From Megaleporinus macrocephalus (taxonomy: Eukaryota; Chordata; Actinopteri; Characiformes; Anostomidae): 64,000 nt of DNA. Below the pieces are notes generated by a model. It was not told where the DNA came from and did not search any database. It saw nothing but the letters and a program-made list of their open reading frames with translations. The position numbers and the translations under genes were made by a program. Within the stretch, counting starts at the first letter, position 1. Every line of letters starts with the position of its first letter. Where the stretch lies: positions 41,877,623 to 41,941,622 of the forward strand of contig CM038714.1 of the NCBI GenBank assembly GCA_021613375.1, written 5' to 3'. This document shows positions 43,401-58,400 of the stretch, one piece after another.

Positions 43401-46400
43401 CCAGATAGTAAGACAAACAAAGTTGTTATTCTGATGTGACTGATTGAGGGAGAAAAAAAACGACAACACAACAACAAAAAAGAAACAAACAGCAACCACG
43501 CTTTTCATGTGGGTCTAAACTGGCCCATGCTGGTTTGTGCTGGTCTGTTGCTGGTTAAACAGCATAACATTGTTAAATCACAGCATATGCCGGTTATGGT
43601 AGTAATCAACTTATCAACTTCAACTGCTGCTGACTAGTTTACCAACATTCAAAAACACAACACATGCTTGTCTATGCTGCTCTTCTTCAGCTGGGAACAG
43701 TTTCATTTGTATTCAAATGTACCAGGCTGACATTTGAGAATCACCTCCGGCTCTGGTCAAAATGCTCGTGTTACTGGAAGCTGCTTAAACACTTGAAGAA
43801 TATTGAACAGCTGTTGAGGTGGAGAAACTAATGCTGCAGGTTAACGATTCATTATAAACTCATGCCACACAGCTGATGTCAGAAATAGGAAATTGTGAGT
43901 AGCAAATATCGCATTAAGTAGTTAAATCTTTAAATTTCACAAGAACTAAATATTTTGTAGTTAATTCGCGTTTATCTTTCCCTAAAAAGCAGGTATATCA
44001 TCCCTGCTAGAAAGAAAGCTTGCTTTTTAACAAGACAGTGCTGGATGGGAAATCCAGCATACTGGGCATTTTCCTTACCACTCTGCTTTTAGAGGTTTTG
44101 GGGAATAATACAGTTGGTACGCATATTTAAGGGGACGAAAACTGGTGGGCAGTGTCCGACTGTTTGTGGTGGGCTTCCTGGGCCAAAAAATGATTTTGGC
44201 TGGGATTTTACATTTGAGATGTATTGTTTAACAGATTGGGCTGTAAAAAGTGAGTTATGCTTGTGGTTGAGATAAAATAGTGTTTTTCAGTCTTTCTTTT
44301 TAGAGCCCCTGATGATTATTCATAAATTATTACAGGAATTACAATTAACAGCTCTTTCAAATCATGAATAAGCAATAGGCAAACATTTGCACGTGTCTAT
44401 AATTGTGAGGTGTACCTGTGGAAAAAAAAAAGCTAAATTAGGCTCATTTGTTTCTGTTCGCTTCGTGTGCTCTTTTAAAACCCAACAATGCTGTGGATAA
44501 TAGAAGTAATTACATTCAGCAATCAGCATTCAAATCCTGGAATTTAATCAAGTGTATCAGCTCCTTTCATTAAAGCTCAGACTCAACTGAAGTTTTAAAT
44601 AACTTTGAATTTGTTTTTATTAATCCAAGCAGAAAATGCCTTATTTATTTATAATCCTTAAAACTTACCTACTTGGTTCGACACACATGCTAATCTTATC
44701 AAATGTTTTTTCAATTCCTTTATTCAGTGATTTCATCCAAAGCTTGGTAGGTCTGCCGAATTTTGCAGCTACTCTCATTTCAGATTCCAGCCTGTGCGTC
44801 AGCTGCTTTTTTTTTTTTCTTTTCAAAAACTAAAATGTAAGTGGAGCAATTTTAACCTTTGAAAAGTTGAACCACCTAGAGCTTGTAATTGGCTCATGAC
44901 ATGTTAGCTTCTGGGCACAAAAGAGATGTAACCGCCATGTGACAAATGATCAGTCTGGTGTAGATCATGGCCCACCTGTCAGGTAGTCTCAGAAATGCTT
45001 GACTGGATGTTGAGAAAATGTCCTCAATTTGTAGGACTGAGGCCACATGTGGATGAGCAGTTTGCTCAACAATGGCATCCATTCTAATTTCGGCTTAACA
45101 ATAAGAGCCCTAATCATTCAGCCCAATAGCCCGCTACTGCTGTAGGATATATGTAGGATATATATTATCCTAACTAAGCCATTCTCAACAACAACAATGC
45201 TGCCTATAGTAATTATGCTTATAGTTATGCTTATTGTTTTGTACCTCACCTGTAGATGGTGTATTCGTTTGGAGGTGCTGAATTGGGGTCGCTTCCGTTT
45301 CTCTTGCCGAAGTTTCCTGTCCACAGCACAGTGTCATTGTAAATAACAATGGCTGACATAGCAGGGAGGCCGGTGGGGTTGATACTCTGCCGTAGTAAAG
45401 CGTCCACCTGAAAGAGACAAAAAGCACATGACTGAGCGATAAGGAGTCAATGAATAGAGAAGTGGATACATCAAGCCTGCTAAAAAAATCAGCTCAGACC
45501 AGCACGCATGGTGCCAAAAACTTGCTAGTAAAGCCATTGCTTGTGTCTTGCATTGCATGGTCTTTGCTGGTTTAGCTGTTGGCCAGTATTTCTTTGCTGG
45601 TGAAGTTGACCAGCATAGTCTTTGTTGGTGAAGTTAGTTGATCAGCATGGTATTTGCTGGTGAAGTTGACCAGAAAGGTCTTTGCTTGTGAAGTTATTTG
45701 ACCAGCATGGTCTTGCTGGTGAAGTTGACTAGTATAGTCTTTGCTGGTAAAGTTAGTTAACCAGCATGGTCTTTGCTGGTAAAGTTAATTGACCAGCATA
45801 GTCTTTGTTGGTAAAGTTAGTTGATCAGCATGGTATTTGCTGGTGAAGTTGACTAGTATGGTCTTTGCTGGTAAAGTTAGTTGACCAGCATAGTCTTTGT
45901 TGGTAAAGTTAGTTAATGAGCATGGTATTTGCTGGTGAAGTTGACCAGAAAGGTCTTTGCTTGTGAAGTTAGTTGACCAGCATGGTCTTGCTGGTGAAGT
46001 TGACTAGTATAGTCTTTGCTGGTAAAGTTAGTTAACCAGCATGGTCTTTGCTGGTAAAGTTAGTTGACCAGCATAGTGTTTGTTGGTAAAGTTAGTTGAT
46101 GAGCATGGTCTTTGCTGGTAAAGTTAGTTGACGAGCATGGTCTTTGCTGGTGAAGTTGACTAGCATAGTCTTTGTTGGTAAAGTTAGTTAACCAGCATGG
46201 TCTTTGCTACCTTAATTAACCTTAAAGGAATGTTATAATCTAACAGGATCTATAAACACATATTGGAGATCTGTCCATCTGAAATTCTTGTAAAGGAAAT
46301 AAAACATGTAAACGTGTTTGGTGCTCTGAGTGGATGTATGTAGATCAAGTATAAACTATTTTATATTCTCAGTTTCATGGATGTGTAACAGTGTGGCTCA

Positions 46401-49400
46401 GTGGAGAAGGTTTCATGTTTATGTTAGGAATTCTTACTCATTTATGTTAAACACAGTAAAAACTGGTGTGGGTATTAATTTGTGCCTGAATTCTTTTAAA
46501 AATAAATGTTATTTTTTGACATAATTTAAAATATTGGGGGTCCCTATACTCATATAAGAGGCCCAGGACCCCCCAGCCCCCCCATTAACTCAAACCGTGG
46601 TGATGATTTTAAATAACTTTTCATTGAATCGCAGTGACCCAACCCTCTAAAAGGACTAGTGGCCCGGAATCACACCAGTTGCTGTTCTTTACATTATACA
46701 CTAATTCATGGTGCATCACAGTATATCCTAATCTGCACACTTTCTAGTTGACTGCAAAAGTTACTTTCAGCTTATTTCTTAAATAAGGGTTCTTAAAATC
46801 TCTGCTTACTATATGTATTGCTATAATTTAGTGTGGTGTGGGTTTATAGGTGATGCCAACAAGAAAACAAGAGTGAGAGTAAAAGGAAATCAAAACGAGA
46901 AATGTTTGTATTTTTCCATGAAAAGCTCTTCCATTTGTCTATCATTACTATCATTATGTTTTTACTGCGAGGACTACTTGAGAGAAGCATGGAACATCTT
47001 TATAGAATACAAAAGGACTTATTTTGAGAAACTCTATGGCAACGACTGGGAGACTGATTTGAAAGTCAAAGCAAGGAAATTCAAACAAGAGAGCTAGAAA
47101 AGCATATATGTTTATTCACGTTATCCCTCCACCGCTAGAACACACATTCAGATGTACGTGGTATCACAGCAGCATCTTCTAATACAGCATTTTGTATGAC
47201 TCACTTTAACATGTGACGTCATACTAGCCAACTCATAGAGAAGGTACTTATCAGTATAATCAGGAGTGCCATTCAGACAAACACTGCAACAGAGAAAAGG
47301 TCTTATCTTTGAGATGTAGTAAATAAATAGGCCTGCATTTATGACGGCATGCCACTCGTGTGCACTCAAAATATTGAATGAAAGGTTGCTTTACTTCCGC
47401 AATGAATAAACATGAGTTGTGTCCTGTTTGGATAATTGATCTACATGAAATTGACATGAATGATTCAAAGTACATTTCAGTGGATGAATTGTCAAAGTCA
47501 AACAAGTATATATATATAATTTTATTTTATATATTTTTTTTAAATTTATTGTTATTCCTCCAATTAAGCACTAAGATTGTGAAAATAATGAAGGTGATGC
47601 TTTTAACTTTTTATTCCTTTTTGAAAAATAAGCTGCTCTACTCCTCCTCATGTTTCATGTGATTAGTTTATATACCCAGACAGATTAAAGACATCTTGAG
47701 TATGTAAACCCAGAAACATAGAGAGTTGTGAATCTCTATTATGAAACAAGTTCAGCCCAAACGCTTTTGTTTGGTTTTGTGAAACTCACGAGACTGACAG
47801 GCTTCAGTATTTATAATACAAATATACACAGTATGTATTTTATTTACTGTATAAATAGCCAATAAACCTACGTGTCCTGTGTTTTACAAGCTAATAATCT
47901 TTAAATACTGTTTTTTCTTACAAAGCTATTCAGCTATTCTATGTATGCAGTAGTGCGTATAACACCGTTTCTAAAAAAATGGAATGCTGTAACCAAATAC
48001 AATATGTGCAAATTATTTACACAATATGGAAATCTGAAAATAATAAAAAGACAACATTTATTTATTTTAGTTTTTTTATGATAGCAGAAAAACATAAAAA
48101 ATTGGACATGTTCATGTTTACCACTGTGTTCATCACATCTTTTTTTAACAACCCTCTGTTAGTGTTTGGGAAGGAGGTCTGAGGAGATCTATTGCTGTAG
48201 TTCTGAAAGTGAAATGTCAGATTTTTGCTTGATATGGGATTTCAGCTGTTCCCCAGTTGGGGTCTGTTTTGTTAACTTTTTCTTTTACATGTACTAATTA
48301 TCTTCTTCTTGTCCTGTGGAAGTGATTGTTTTTGTCCTGTGGATGTTTTTGTTTTTGTCCTGTGGATGTTTTTGTTTTTGTCCTGTGGATGTGATTGTTT
48401 TTGTCTTGTGGGTGTAATTGCTTTTGTCATGTGGGTGTGATTGTTTTTGTCTTGTGGATGTGATTGGTTTGTCCTGTGGAAGTGATTGTTTTTGTCCTGT
48501 TGATGTGATTGTTTTTGTCTTGTGTGTGATTGGTTTGTCCTGTTGATGTAATTGTTTTGTCCTGTGGGTGTGATTGTTTTTGTCCTGTGGATGTGATTGT
48601 TTTGTCCTGTGGGTGTGATTGTTTTTGTCCTGTGGGTATGATTATTTTGTCCTGTCTGTGTAATTGTTTTGTCCTGTGGGTGTTATTGCTTTTGTCCTGT
48701 GGATGTGATTGTTTTGTCCTGTGGGTGTTATTGTTTTTGTCCTGTGGATGTGATTGTTTTGTCCTGTGGGTGTGATTATTTTGTCCTGTCTTATAGTTGA
48801 TTTGTCCTGTGGGTGGGATTTGTTTGTCCTGTGGAAGTGATTGTTTTTGTCCTAGGGGTGTGATTGTAATTGTGGGTGTGATTGTTTTACTCAGTACAGG
48901 AGTGGGTGATTAGGATGACTCACTATGATCTTGTATGAGCTAATGCATGTAAAAAGCACAAGAACCCCCAAACCACAAATATTATTATGTGATTTAGGGA
49001 TTAAGCCAGCTGTACTTGTGGAAGCTATGCCTAGGATTAGCAATCCTCTGCATGGCTGCTGCAATGTACAAAGTGAATTATAAAAGCTATGAACAGGGTT
49101 AATAAACCTCTGCAAGGATGCTACAATGTAAAAAGTGAATTATAAAAGCTATGAACAGGGTTAATAAACCTCTGCAAGGATGCTACAATGTACAAAGTGA
49201 ATTATAAAAGCTATGAACAGGGATAATAAACCTCTGCAAGGATGCTACAATGTACAAAGTGTGAAGCTATGAATAGCGTTAGCAAACTATTGCATGTTTG
49301 ATACACAACATGCAAAATGTATTAGACAAGCTATAAAGAACGCTTGGAGTTCTGGGGTGTTGGAACTTGTTCGTCAATTAATTTGAACCCAATAGCGACA

Positions 49401-52400
49401 GAGTGCTGCATTAAAAATGAATATATAATAAGTTTTATGGTGCACTGATTCCAAAAATCAAAAAGAAAGTTCACTGGGAAGCTCACAAACTTGCCTACAG
49501 TCATTTGTAAATAATCGTATTTGTAGAACAAGTCATTATTCATCACGTTCTGTAATTATATAACAGTCTTTGGAGCAGAGCAAAAGTTGGAACAGATTGT
49601 AGAGTTCCCACTGAAATCCCATTTGCCGAACATATGTGATAAATGAACTAGGTCTGTATGACAGATATAGGGGTCACCTTTCTCATCTAGATTCCATTTC
49701 CTGCTATTTCTTGGAGAGAACACACTGTGTTTACTACACCAAAACACAGTGCTCATCAAAAGTTTAGGGACACCTAGCCTTTCAAGATCCCTTTTCATGA
49801 GGTCAGCATGTTTCTTACACTAGTTTCCAATTACTTACCATATTAAGCGTCTTAGATCTCTTTAAATTGTGCCATATGTCTCAAAAGGACCTTAACAAAA
49901 AAGGCCACATACACTGCCTAGTCGACAGATTTGTCTGGATTACAATTTACGCTCTGATATTTTGTGCTATGTCATATTTTATTTAAGACTGGCCCTCAAA
50001 ATGAATTAAGCTTAAATTGAATTTTCTAAAACGGAAAAGCCCATGTGCTGTGGAAGCTCTGTGTTTTCACAGATGAAGGAGACAGTCCTAACTAGGGTAC
50101 AATTGATCTCAACATATAAATCATTATTTAGGTACCACTGTCCCGAGTGTGTATATGAAGGAAAGTTGTGGAAATCAAGATCACAAAAACATTTTAAAAG
50201 GCATCAGAGATAATGGTATTGGACATGCACAAACAGGAAAAGCCTAAAAATAAGTGTTTGGACTCAGCTTCACAGCAAGAAGGGGGCTTGTATGGGAAGC
50301 CATCAAGAAGCCAGTAATCACTTTGAAGGAGCTTCAGGGTTCATCGGCTGAGACTAAAGTAAAGGTGCACAATATCAACAACTTTGCATACAACTAGCCC
50401 CTATGGGAGGGTGGCTAGAAACCCATTACTAAAGATAAAATACATAAAAGCATATCTATAGTACCCTAGAAATTTCTGCAACACTAACACTGCCCATTCC
50501 TGAACAAACACTATCCCAACAGTGAAGTATAGGGGTAGCAGCATCATGTTGAGGGGATGCTTGTGCCCAATGGAAACTTGGCATATCTTGTTAGAACTGG
50601 AGATACTAAAAGACAACCTCAGTACAACAGACTGATAGAAGACTTTTGTGCCTACTCTGGTAATTTACTCAAGTCATGCCATGCCCTAAGAGGCCGAGAC
50701 CCACCTCACCGTAGGATATTATTAAACTCCATTATGAAGGTATTTCTGGGTCTTTTTAAGAGAACCGTGGCTGGGAGAGAGTCCTTCCTGGGATACATGG
50801 AGGACATGTAGATTAGGGTTATTTTTGAAAGGGATATGAAGGGATCCTCCAATGACCCATCAAAAGTTTAACCCATCAACCCTTTCATAGTCAAAAAAGG
50901 CCAGACAAAACCTACTCCTTATGTCAAGGAAGGCATTGAAGCTAAACATACACAAAGTATTAATGAATGGATGTTTTATGCTAATGAAATTTTCATAGGT
51001 GCGTTTCTCACATCTTGTAAAACGGTAACTTGAAAATCCCAGTGGAACAGTGGAACAGCATTTTCTGAGGTGATGGCCCTCCACCCAACACCTCCAGGAT
51101 GAGCTGAAGTGGTATTTGTCTAACATGGGTTGGAAAGAGCTCCTTTAGCCCAAGGCATATAAAGATTAGTTGAATTATCAAGCACTTGGAATATAAAGCA
51201 CGTGGCCATCAAAACGTGTATTTGATATGCATGGATAACTGTCAGGTTATAAAAAGCAGCACGTGTGAGGATCAGGTATGTGCTGAATATCAAAGGACAT
51301 TATACAATTGTTGAAACGTATAAAAAATACATGCCAAAAAGAGAATGGCATGAAAAACAGGTGTCAAAGAGCAAATTTTGAAGCACTGTTTGTGGGAAGC
51401 CAGTGGGGATGCCATGCTGGCTTTTGATTTGTTAGGCGTTTCATAGTCCCATGCTGTGGAATGTAATGAGGTGTGTTTGAAAGTGAGTTAAGTGCCTTTG
51501 GTTGTTTTTTATCATGGGAAATGCTTTACCTTCTCCAGCGCCTCCTTCAGGTAAGGGATGGGATGCTCCAGTGGCGTGGGCTCGGGAAAACGAGGACATA
51601 TCCTCTCAGATTTGGAGTTTTTTCCCAAAACTTCATCTAAAAAAAAAAAAAAAGATGGAAATAATAGCTTTCTACAGGTATTATACATCCAGTTTCTCTT
51701 CAAGAGAACTAAAACAACGGCAGGTTGCAGGCCAATGACACCAAAACATGACCAACCCAACTGTTACAGCAAAACATCTAGGGCCAGATGGGTGTAGCCT
51801 TTTGTGGCAGCTTCAGGCCAAATAAGATGCATACTGGTCGTGTGTCATGCACGAAACTGGTAGACTAAGAACTAATTACATATTCTGTTATCATGGTTCA
51901 GCAGTTTTTGGTCACACTTTATTTATTTATTTATTTATTTATTTTTGTTTACCTTTGGTATTCTTTCTAGACATGCAGTACTAGTCTTTCTCTGGGTAGC
52001 ACTGAAACAAATTGGTTCTTCCAGTTGTTCCTTCATAGCCTTGCAACTGTAACTATGCAACAACCTTTGTGGGGAAATCTGAAAGTATGTTTAGGTTTCC
52101 CAAGAATTTAGTGCAAAGAGTAAATAGTTATTAATTTCTTAAAACCACCACATTCATGTGTGGAAGACCAAACTGAAAAAGAAGTAGTTCAAGTAGTTGA
52201 AGCTAGCATCATCACCACTTTGTTCAAAAAAGGATTCTACAGAAGAAGTAACACGTTCTGTTGGTAAAAATGTTAACTGGAAACAATTTAGTGTCAGTTT
52301 GTCTGTAATCAGAAATTACTGGTGGTTTACTTTCTGAAGATATTTGCTTAAGTACTGAAAAACTGAAAAGAAACAGGGGCAATCTTGGCTAAGGGTCTCA

Positions 52401-55400
52401 TGAAAGCAGAAATTAGATATACTGTACATATTGATGATACTCTATGGATTCATACCCAAATTGGTTGAGAGTGCCTTCCATATGGTTAACGGTTAAAGCC
52501 ATGAAAACATTCCCCAGACCGTAACGCTGCTGTTTACATGCTGCCGCCATTGAAACTAGAAAGTGGTCATAATAACGTGATAACTTATATACACTGCCTG
52601 GCCTTAAAAAAAGGTGACACACTCTAATATATAGTTGGACCACCTATAGCTTTGATTATGGCATGCGTTTGCTGTGGCATCGTTTCCACAAGCTTCTGCA
52701 ATGTCACAACAGTTGCATTCATTTTCCCATAAGATCTTGTACCGATGATGCGAGATTTGGACCACTGCGCAAAGTCTTCTTCAGCACATCCCAAAGATTC
52801 TTCAATGGGATTCAGGTCTGGACTGTGTGGTGGCCAATCCACATGTGAAAATTATCTCCTGCGCCCCAGAACCACTCTTTCACAATTTGAGCCCAATGAA
52901 TCCTGGCATTGTCATCTTGGAATATGACTGTGACATCAGAAAAATTCATTGATGGAATAACCTGGTCGTTCAGTAGATTCAGGTAGTCAGCTGACCTCAT
53001 TCTTTGGGCACATAAAGTTACTAAACCTAGACCTGACCAACTGCAGCAACCCCATATCACAGCCCTGCCCCCACAGGCTTGTACGGTAGGCACTAGGCAT
53101 GATGGATGCATCACTTCAGCCACCTCTTCTCTTCTCTTAAGGCTACACAGCTGTTTAGTCCCTTGAGTTCCCTTCACATTGTGCGTGTGTAGAAACATAA
53201 TCACCCATGCAGTGATTATCCAATGGGAGGCTCTTACCTATTTTCCTAGTTTAATCCAGGTGGTAACTATTTTTAGACCAGCCAGTGAATGTTCCATGTT
53301 GTTACTTGATGACATGACCAAGGCAATAATCTACATTTGTCCAACTGGGTGTTCAGAGGGAAAATCTAATTTAAATTGATAAAAGAAGTGGAGCAATAAA
53401 ATGAAAGAGCAGGAAAGTAAAACGTTTGATGCAATACTCTCTAAACTTAAATGTTATGTGGAAATGTTAACATGGATAGCTCCAGTGCTACAGTAATTAC
53501 TTACTTAATTGAATACTTAAGTAATAATACTGTGATTAGATTGTTATTTACTATGTATTGGAAAAACTAATCTAATCTCACTATCTTGCATCTACCTTAA
53601 CCTGTACCAAATGAATCGAATGACAAGAAAAGTCTTCTAATATTCTTGTAGCAAACATCTTAAAAAATCAATATAATATTTAGATTTAAAGGGATTTGTT
53701 TTGGAGTAGACAGTTGCATCAGTAATCACTAAGTCCCCTGAGAATCCCCTGAGAGGATGTGTGAACTCAACAAACCATGACATTTGACCATTTGACATAC
53801 AACGGTTATGTATTGTGGACACATCTACAAGACTCAAGGCTCCACATCTCTATCCTCTACCTCCAAAGTCTTTCTAACTTTCCAACATCTGTTCAGTATC
53901 AGGGTCTAACATAAATGACGACTACAGTGCTAGGGTAACGCTGATGATCTCACTAATGCCCTTCATATTAGTAGTCCGGTAACAGTCTCTACTCCTCTGA
54001 GAAGGCTTTGTAGTTTGATGTTGAAACATTGCTGTCAGGATCTAAATGCATTCAGCCACAAGAGAGGTCAGCTACTGATATGGGATGGATAGTTCTGGAT
54101 CACAAACACCATGACAACTCATCCCAAAGATATCAGATGAAGCTCCATCACTCAAGAGAAAGCAATTCCACTTCTCCACAGCCCAGTCCTGGGGGGGCTT
54201 TAAAGCTCTGTCGATGAAATATTTTTAATACTGAATAAATCACCAAACCTAATGCCTTAAGAGTAAAAAATGTAAATTTAATCTGCAGAGTTTCTCGCCA
54301 GCGAGAGAGCTACAAACGCATATCAGCCCACTCTCTTTTAATCAATGAGGATTCTCCCATTATACAGGTCTTCCCAAAGGCTGTGCCATCCATGACCCAC
54401 TTTATTGAAATTATGTTTTGACCATGCACTCAACATGCAGTACTCTTGTGATCTCTGGGACCCCTGCAGAGGGCGACTGTACACTATATTGCCAAAAGTA
54501 TTCGCTGCTCTGTTTTCACACGCATTTGAACTTAAGTGACATGCCGTTCGTAATGCATAGGGTTTAATATGATGTTAGCCCAGCTATAACAGCATCAACG
54601 CTTCTGGGAAGGCTTTCCACAATTTTTAGGAGTATGTTTATGGGAATGTTTTATAATGTTGGCTGAGAAGACCTGGCTCGCTGTCTCTGCTCTAATTCAT
54701 CCCAAGTGTTCTATCAGGTTGAGGTCAGGACTATGTGCAGGCCAGTCAAGTTCTTCCACACCAAACTCTCCCATCCATGTTTTTATGGAGCTTTTTTTTA
54801 TTGTGATGTGCAGTCATGCTGAAACAGAAAGGGTCCGCCCCCAACAAAGTTAAGAGTATAAAATTATCCTTTCACTTGAACTAAGAGGCCGAGTCCACCT
54901 TCTGAAAAACAACCCCACACCATAATCCCCCCTCCACCAAATGTTTCACTTGCCACAATGCTGTCATTTCGCGTGGCTACACTTTATGGCTAAGTTGCTG
55001 TCATTCCCAATCATTTCCACTTTGTTATAGTACCACTGCCTGGTTACTGTGGAATATTTAAAAGCGAGGACTTTTCATGACTGGACTGGACTTGTTGCAT
55101 GGGTGTCATCATATCACAGTACCACGCTGGAATTCACTGAGCTTCTAAGAGTGATAAATGTGTGTAGAAGAAGTCTACATGTCTAGGTGCTTAGTTTTAT
55201 ACACCTGTGGCTATAAAAGTGATTGGAACACATAAATTTAATGAATATGATGAGTGAGTGAATGCTTTTAAAAATATAGTGTATATGCCAGATGGTCTTG
55301 TGACCCCTGTAAAGCGTGAGGTTGTGGGAACGCCACAATTTAGATCACAAAATATTTTTAGAGTTCGAAAACCACATAGAATTCATACCACACCCAATAA

Positions 55401-58400
55401 ACAGGCAATGCTTTGTGAAAACAACAAAACTACTGCAATAAATAAAAAAAACATTTATATATAAAACATCCACCACAGGCTCCTAGCAGACACTTGGTGA
55501 CATTTCAGACTTCAGAGCTTCGCGTTCTATTAGCAATGCTGTCCTTTGGAAACTGTCTGCTCTCAATGAAATCAGTACACTTTAAACTAGCTGATCTCAC
55601 TAAGTTACTAGAAGAAGATGTTAAGTGAAGAAGTCAGAGAACACAGCAAATTCTGCATTGGGTTCGAGCTATGTAAACCCCCTGTACCTTCTTCACTGGA
55701 CCCCTACAGGTCCTCAATCTGAGCAGGTACTGTATTTTCTCAATGACAGTCTGCATTTGTGAGAGTCATCCATCATCCAAATAATATCTGTTCTACGGGG
55801 GTCCTGACTAGAGTTTTAAGCAGGTCTGAACTTCTTGGTCTGACCAGAATTCTGTCTGAACACGGTTCAACCCACATCATGTTTAAATCTGAGTATCACA
55901 AAATCTTGTCCAAAACTGGTCTGTACCGTTGATCATCACCCAAAGTCAGAAGACCTCAGGTAGGGTGTCGTAACAGGAGCATGGAGAAATAAAATCTAAA
56001 TGTATATATAATACATTTATATAATATCCATAATTAGCTATGGATAATAAAATCAGCTCAACAGATTGTCAAATCATGCTTTTGGACTGATATAGTGATG
56101 TAAGCAGTGATGTGTTTAATGCTGAAACCATATGGAATCGTATTCCAACCACTGATCATGATTTTTTTCAAACAATTAAAAAAACTGTTGCTATTTTCAT
56201 ATATTGTCATTATAGACAAAGATCAGATATTTATTTTTTATTTTTACCGAAACAATATTAAACTTGCTTTTTACTGTTTATGCTCTGTTTTCTCGTGTGG
56301 GGGTCTCATGGACCTTAGTGATGTATGGGTGATTCCAGCCCAATAGATAAAAAAAAAACAATTAAAAATATTGACAGCAGGAATACAACAAAAGAAATAG
56401 GCAAGAGTAAAAGGGAAGGGAAATGAAGAGTGGGCTGTGTGAACGCAAGCCTGAAATTTGAAGTTGAACCAAGCTATGACACATATTTTAGAAACATATC
56501 CAAACCCAGAATTGTGTTTTTTCAAATATATGTAAATTTTTAGACTTTTTTTTGCGTATTTGAGACTTTTTTTATATATATTTTTTATATTCTATATTTT
56601 ATTTACTGTTGTAACTCCTGTTTTGCTTTCCCTTATGCACTTGTGGAATAGCTACTGGATTCCTTGAATTCCTTGAAAAAAGTATCAATCAATCTATCTA
56701 TCAATCTAATAATCCATTCATCCATCCATCTACAGACTCTAATCATGAACATTCGTTACAATGGAAAATGGGGGCTAACAAATTTATTCATTCATCATCT
56801 AAACCCACCTATCCTCTGGGTTTGCAGCGGAAGGCAGGAAACACGCTGGACATTTACAGGAACTAATGTCATCAAGCTACAAATAGCCTCTTTCTAAAAT
56901 AGGCTGGCAACATCAGATAACCCTTCCACATCCTTCTTTCTAAATAAAGCTACTCAATTGCCGTTAAATGCTCTAAGCCGGCGCTCACCCACTGAAAGAA
57001 CTTAATAGGATCTCTCAGTGGCTCAACCAGCCATTCACACTCAGGGCAACTTTACATACACCTTCTTATTGTGACTTTTAAATACAAGTAGTAGGAGCAG
57101 TGGATTTCCAGTGCGCACGGTTGTGATTTTCGGATGTTGTGTATACCTTTTAATGAGTGACTTCAGCTGCTTTACAGTTTAACTGCACAGCTTCTATAAA
57201 AAGCATTGCCAATAGAACAGAATACTAAGGAAAGTTGCAGTATGACCACCTAGCTAATATGCTGCTGGTCCTGTTGTTGTGAGATAATCGCTGTTATTTG
57301 CTGAATGTTTTGGCTCATGAGTGTATATAGTATCCCTAAAATAAAAAGTACACAATGCTACTACTAAAAACGAGTTAATTACAATAAGTGTAGCAATTAT
57401 TGTAAATGCGAAAAAACAGAAACATCACATAAAATGTTTGATGCTCATTAATTCATTATATAAACTGCTCATCCTCCAGGGCCAAGCGGAGGGAGGGGGA
57501 ATGGGGAAGGGTTGGGTGCTGGAGCCTATCCCAGTACTCACAGGGGGTGGAGGGATTAAAAAAAACACCATTAGTCCATGTTTGATGTTCATTATGTGAA
57601 ATATGCATAATTGCTTTTCTCCACAATAATTCAGACTCTTAGCACTAAGTGGCGTCGATGTGCATCGTTAAACAAGACAGGGACAAGCCCACCCCAACAT
57701 GATGTTGTGAATGGATGCTGTCGCAGATTTGAGAATTTGTTATTTTAAATGTGAGTTGCAACATAATCCTTCATGCATTCATCATCTAGACCACTTATCC
57801 TTCTGGGTCGCAGGGGTGCCGAAGCATATCCCAGAACTCAGCGGGCAGAAGGCAGTAAACACTCCGGACTAATGAAGGACTAATGTTGACTAATAAAGTG
57901 TCATCCAATAAATGGAGATGGTCAGCAAGTCAGGTGTGAATGTAGACCTGCCCTCACCTTGACTCGAGGCGTATGACTTTCACTGTGCCCACCAACCTCA
58001 ACATGGTAGATGGACAAGAACTTCCATTTCCAAACTTAGAGGTGTAACTTTGTGTGTTGCAATGCTGCAATGCTGTTCTCCCACAGTTTGCAATATCAGG
58101 TTTGACACAGCTTCACATAACAAGCTTTTGTTATAGAAAAGACTTCTGAACTGAAGAGTTCTATTCGATGAAGGCAATGTTCAAAGAAGGATGCAAAATA
58201 ATAGTTAGTATGTAATTGGGACAAAAATGTGCTATCTAGCGCAATAGCTATTATATCTGAAGTTGCCATGTAGTTAATGTTTTAGTAAATAAATGGCAAA
58301 TAAGAGATATGCAAATTACTTCACATTGTTTTGCATTTGTTCTTTAAAAACTGTAACGTTTTAGCTCTGTGTTTCAAACTGAAGTCTGTGTTCTATGTAT

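Noticed and set aside
48530..48775. 81-residue Cys-rich open frame
   Set aside because: It is the translation of the 23 bp minisatellite; the same frame pattern results from the repeat itself.
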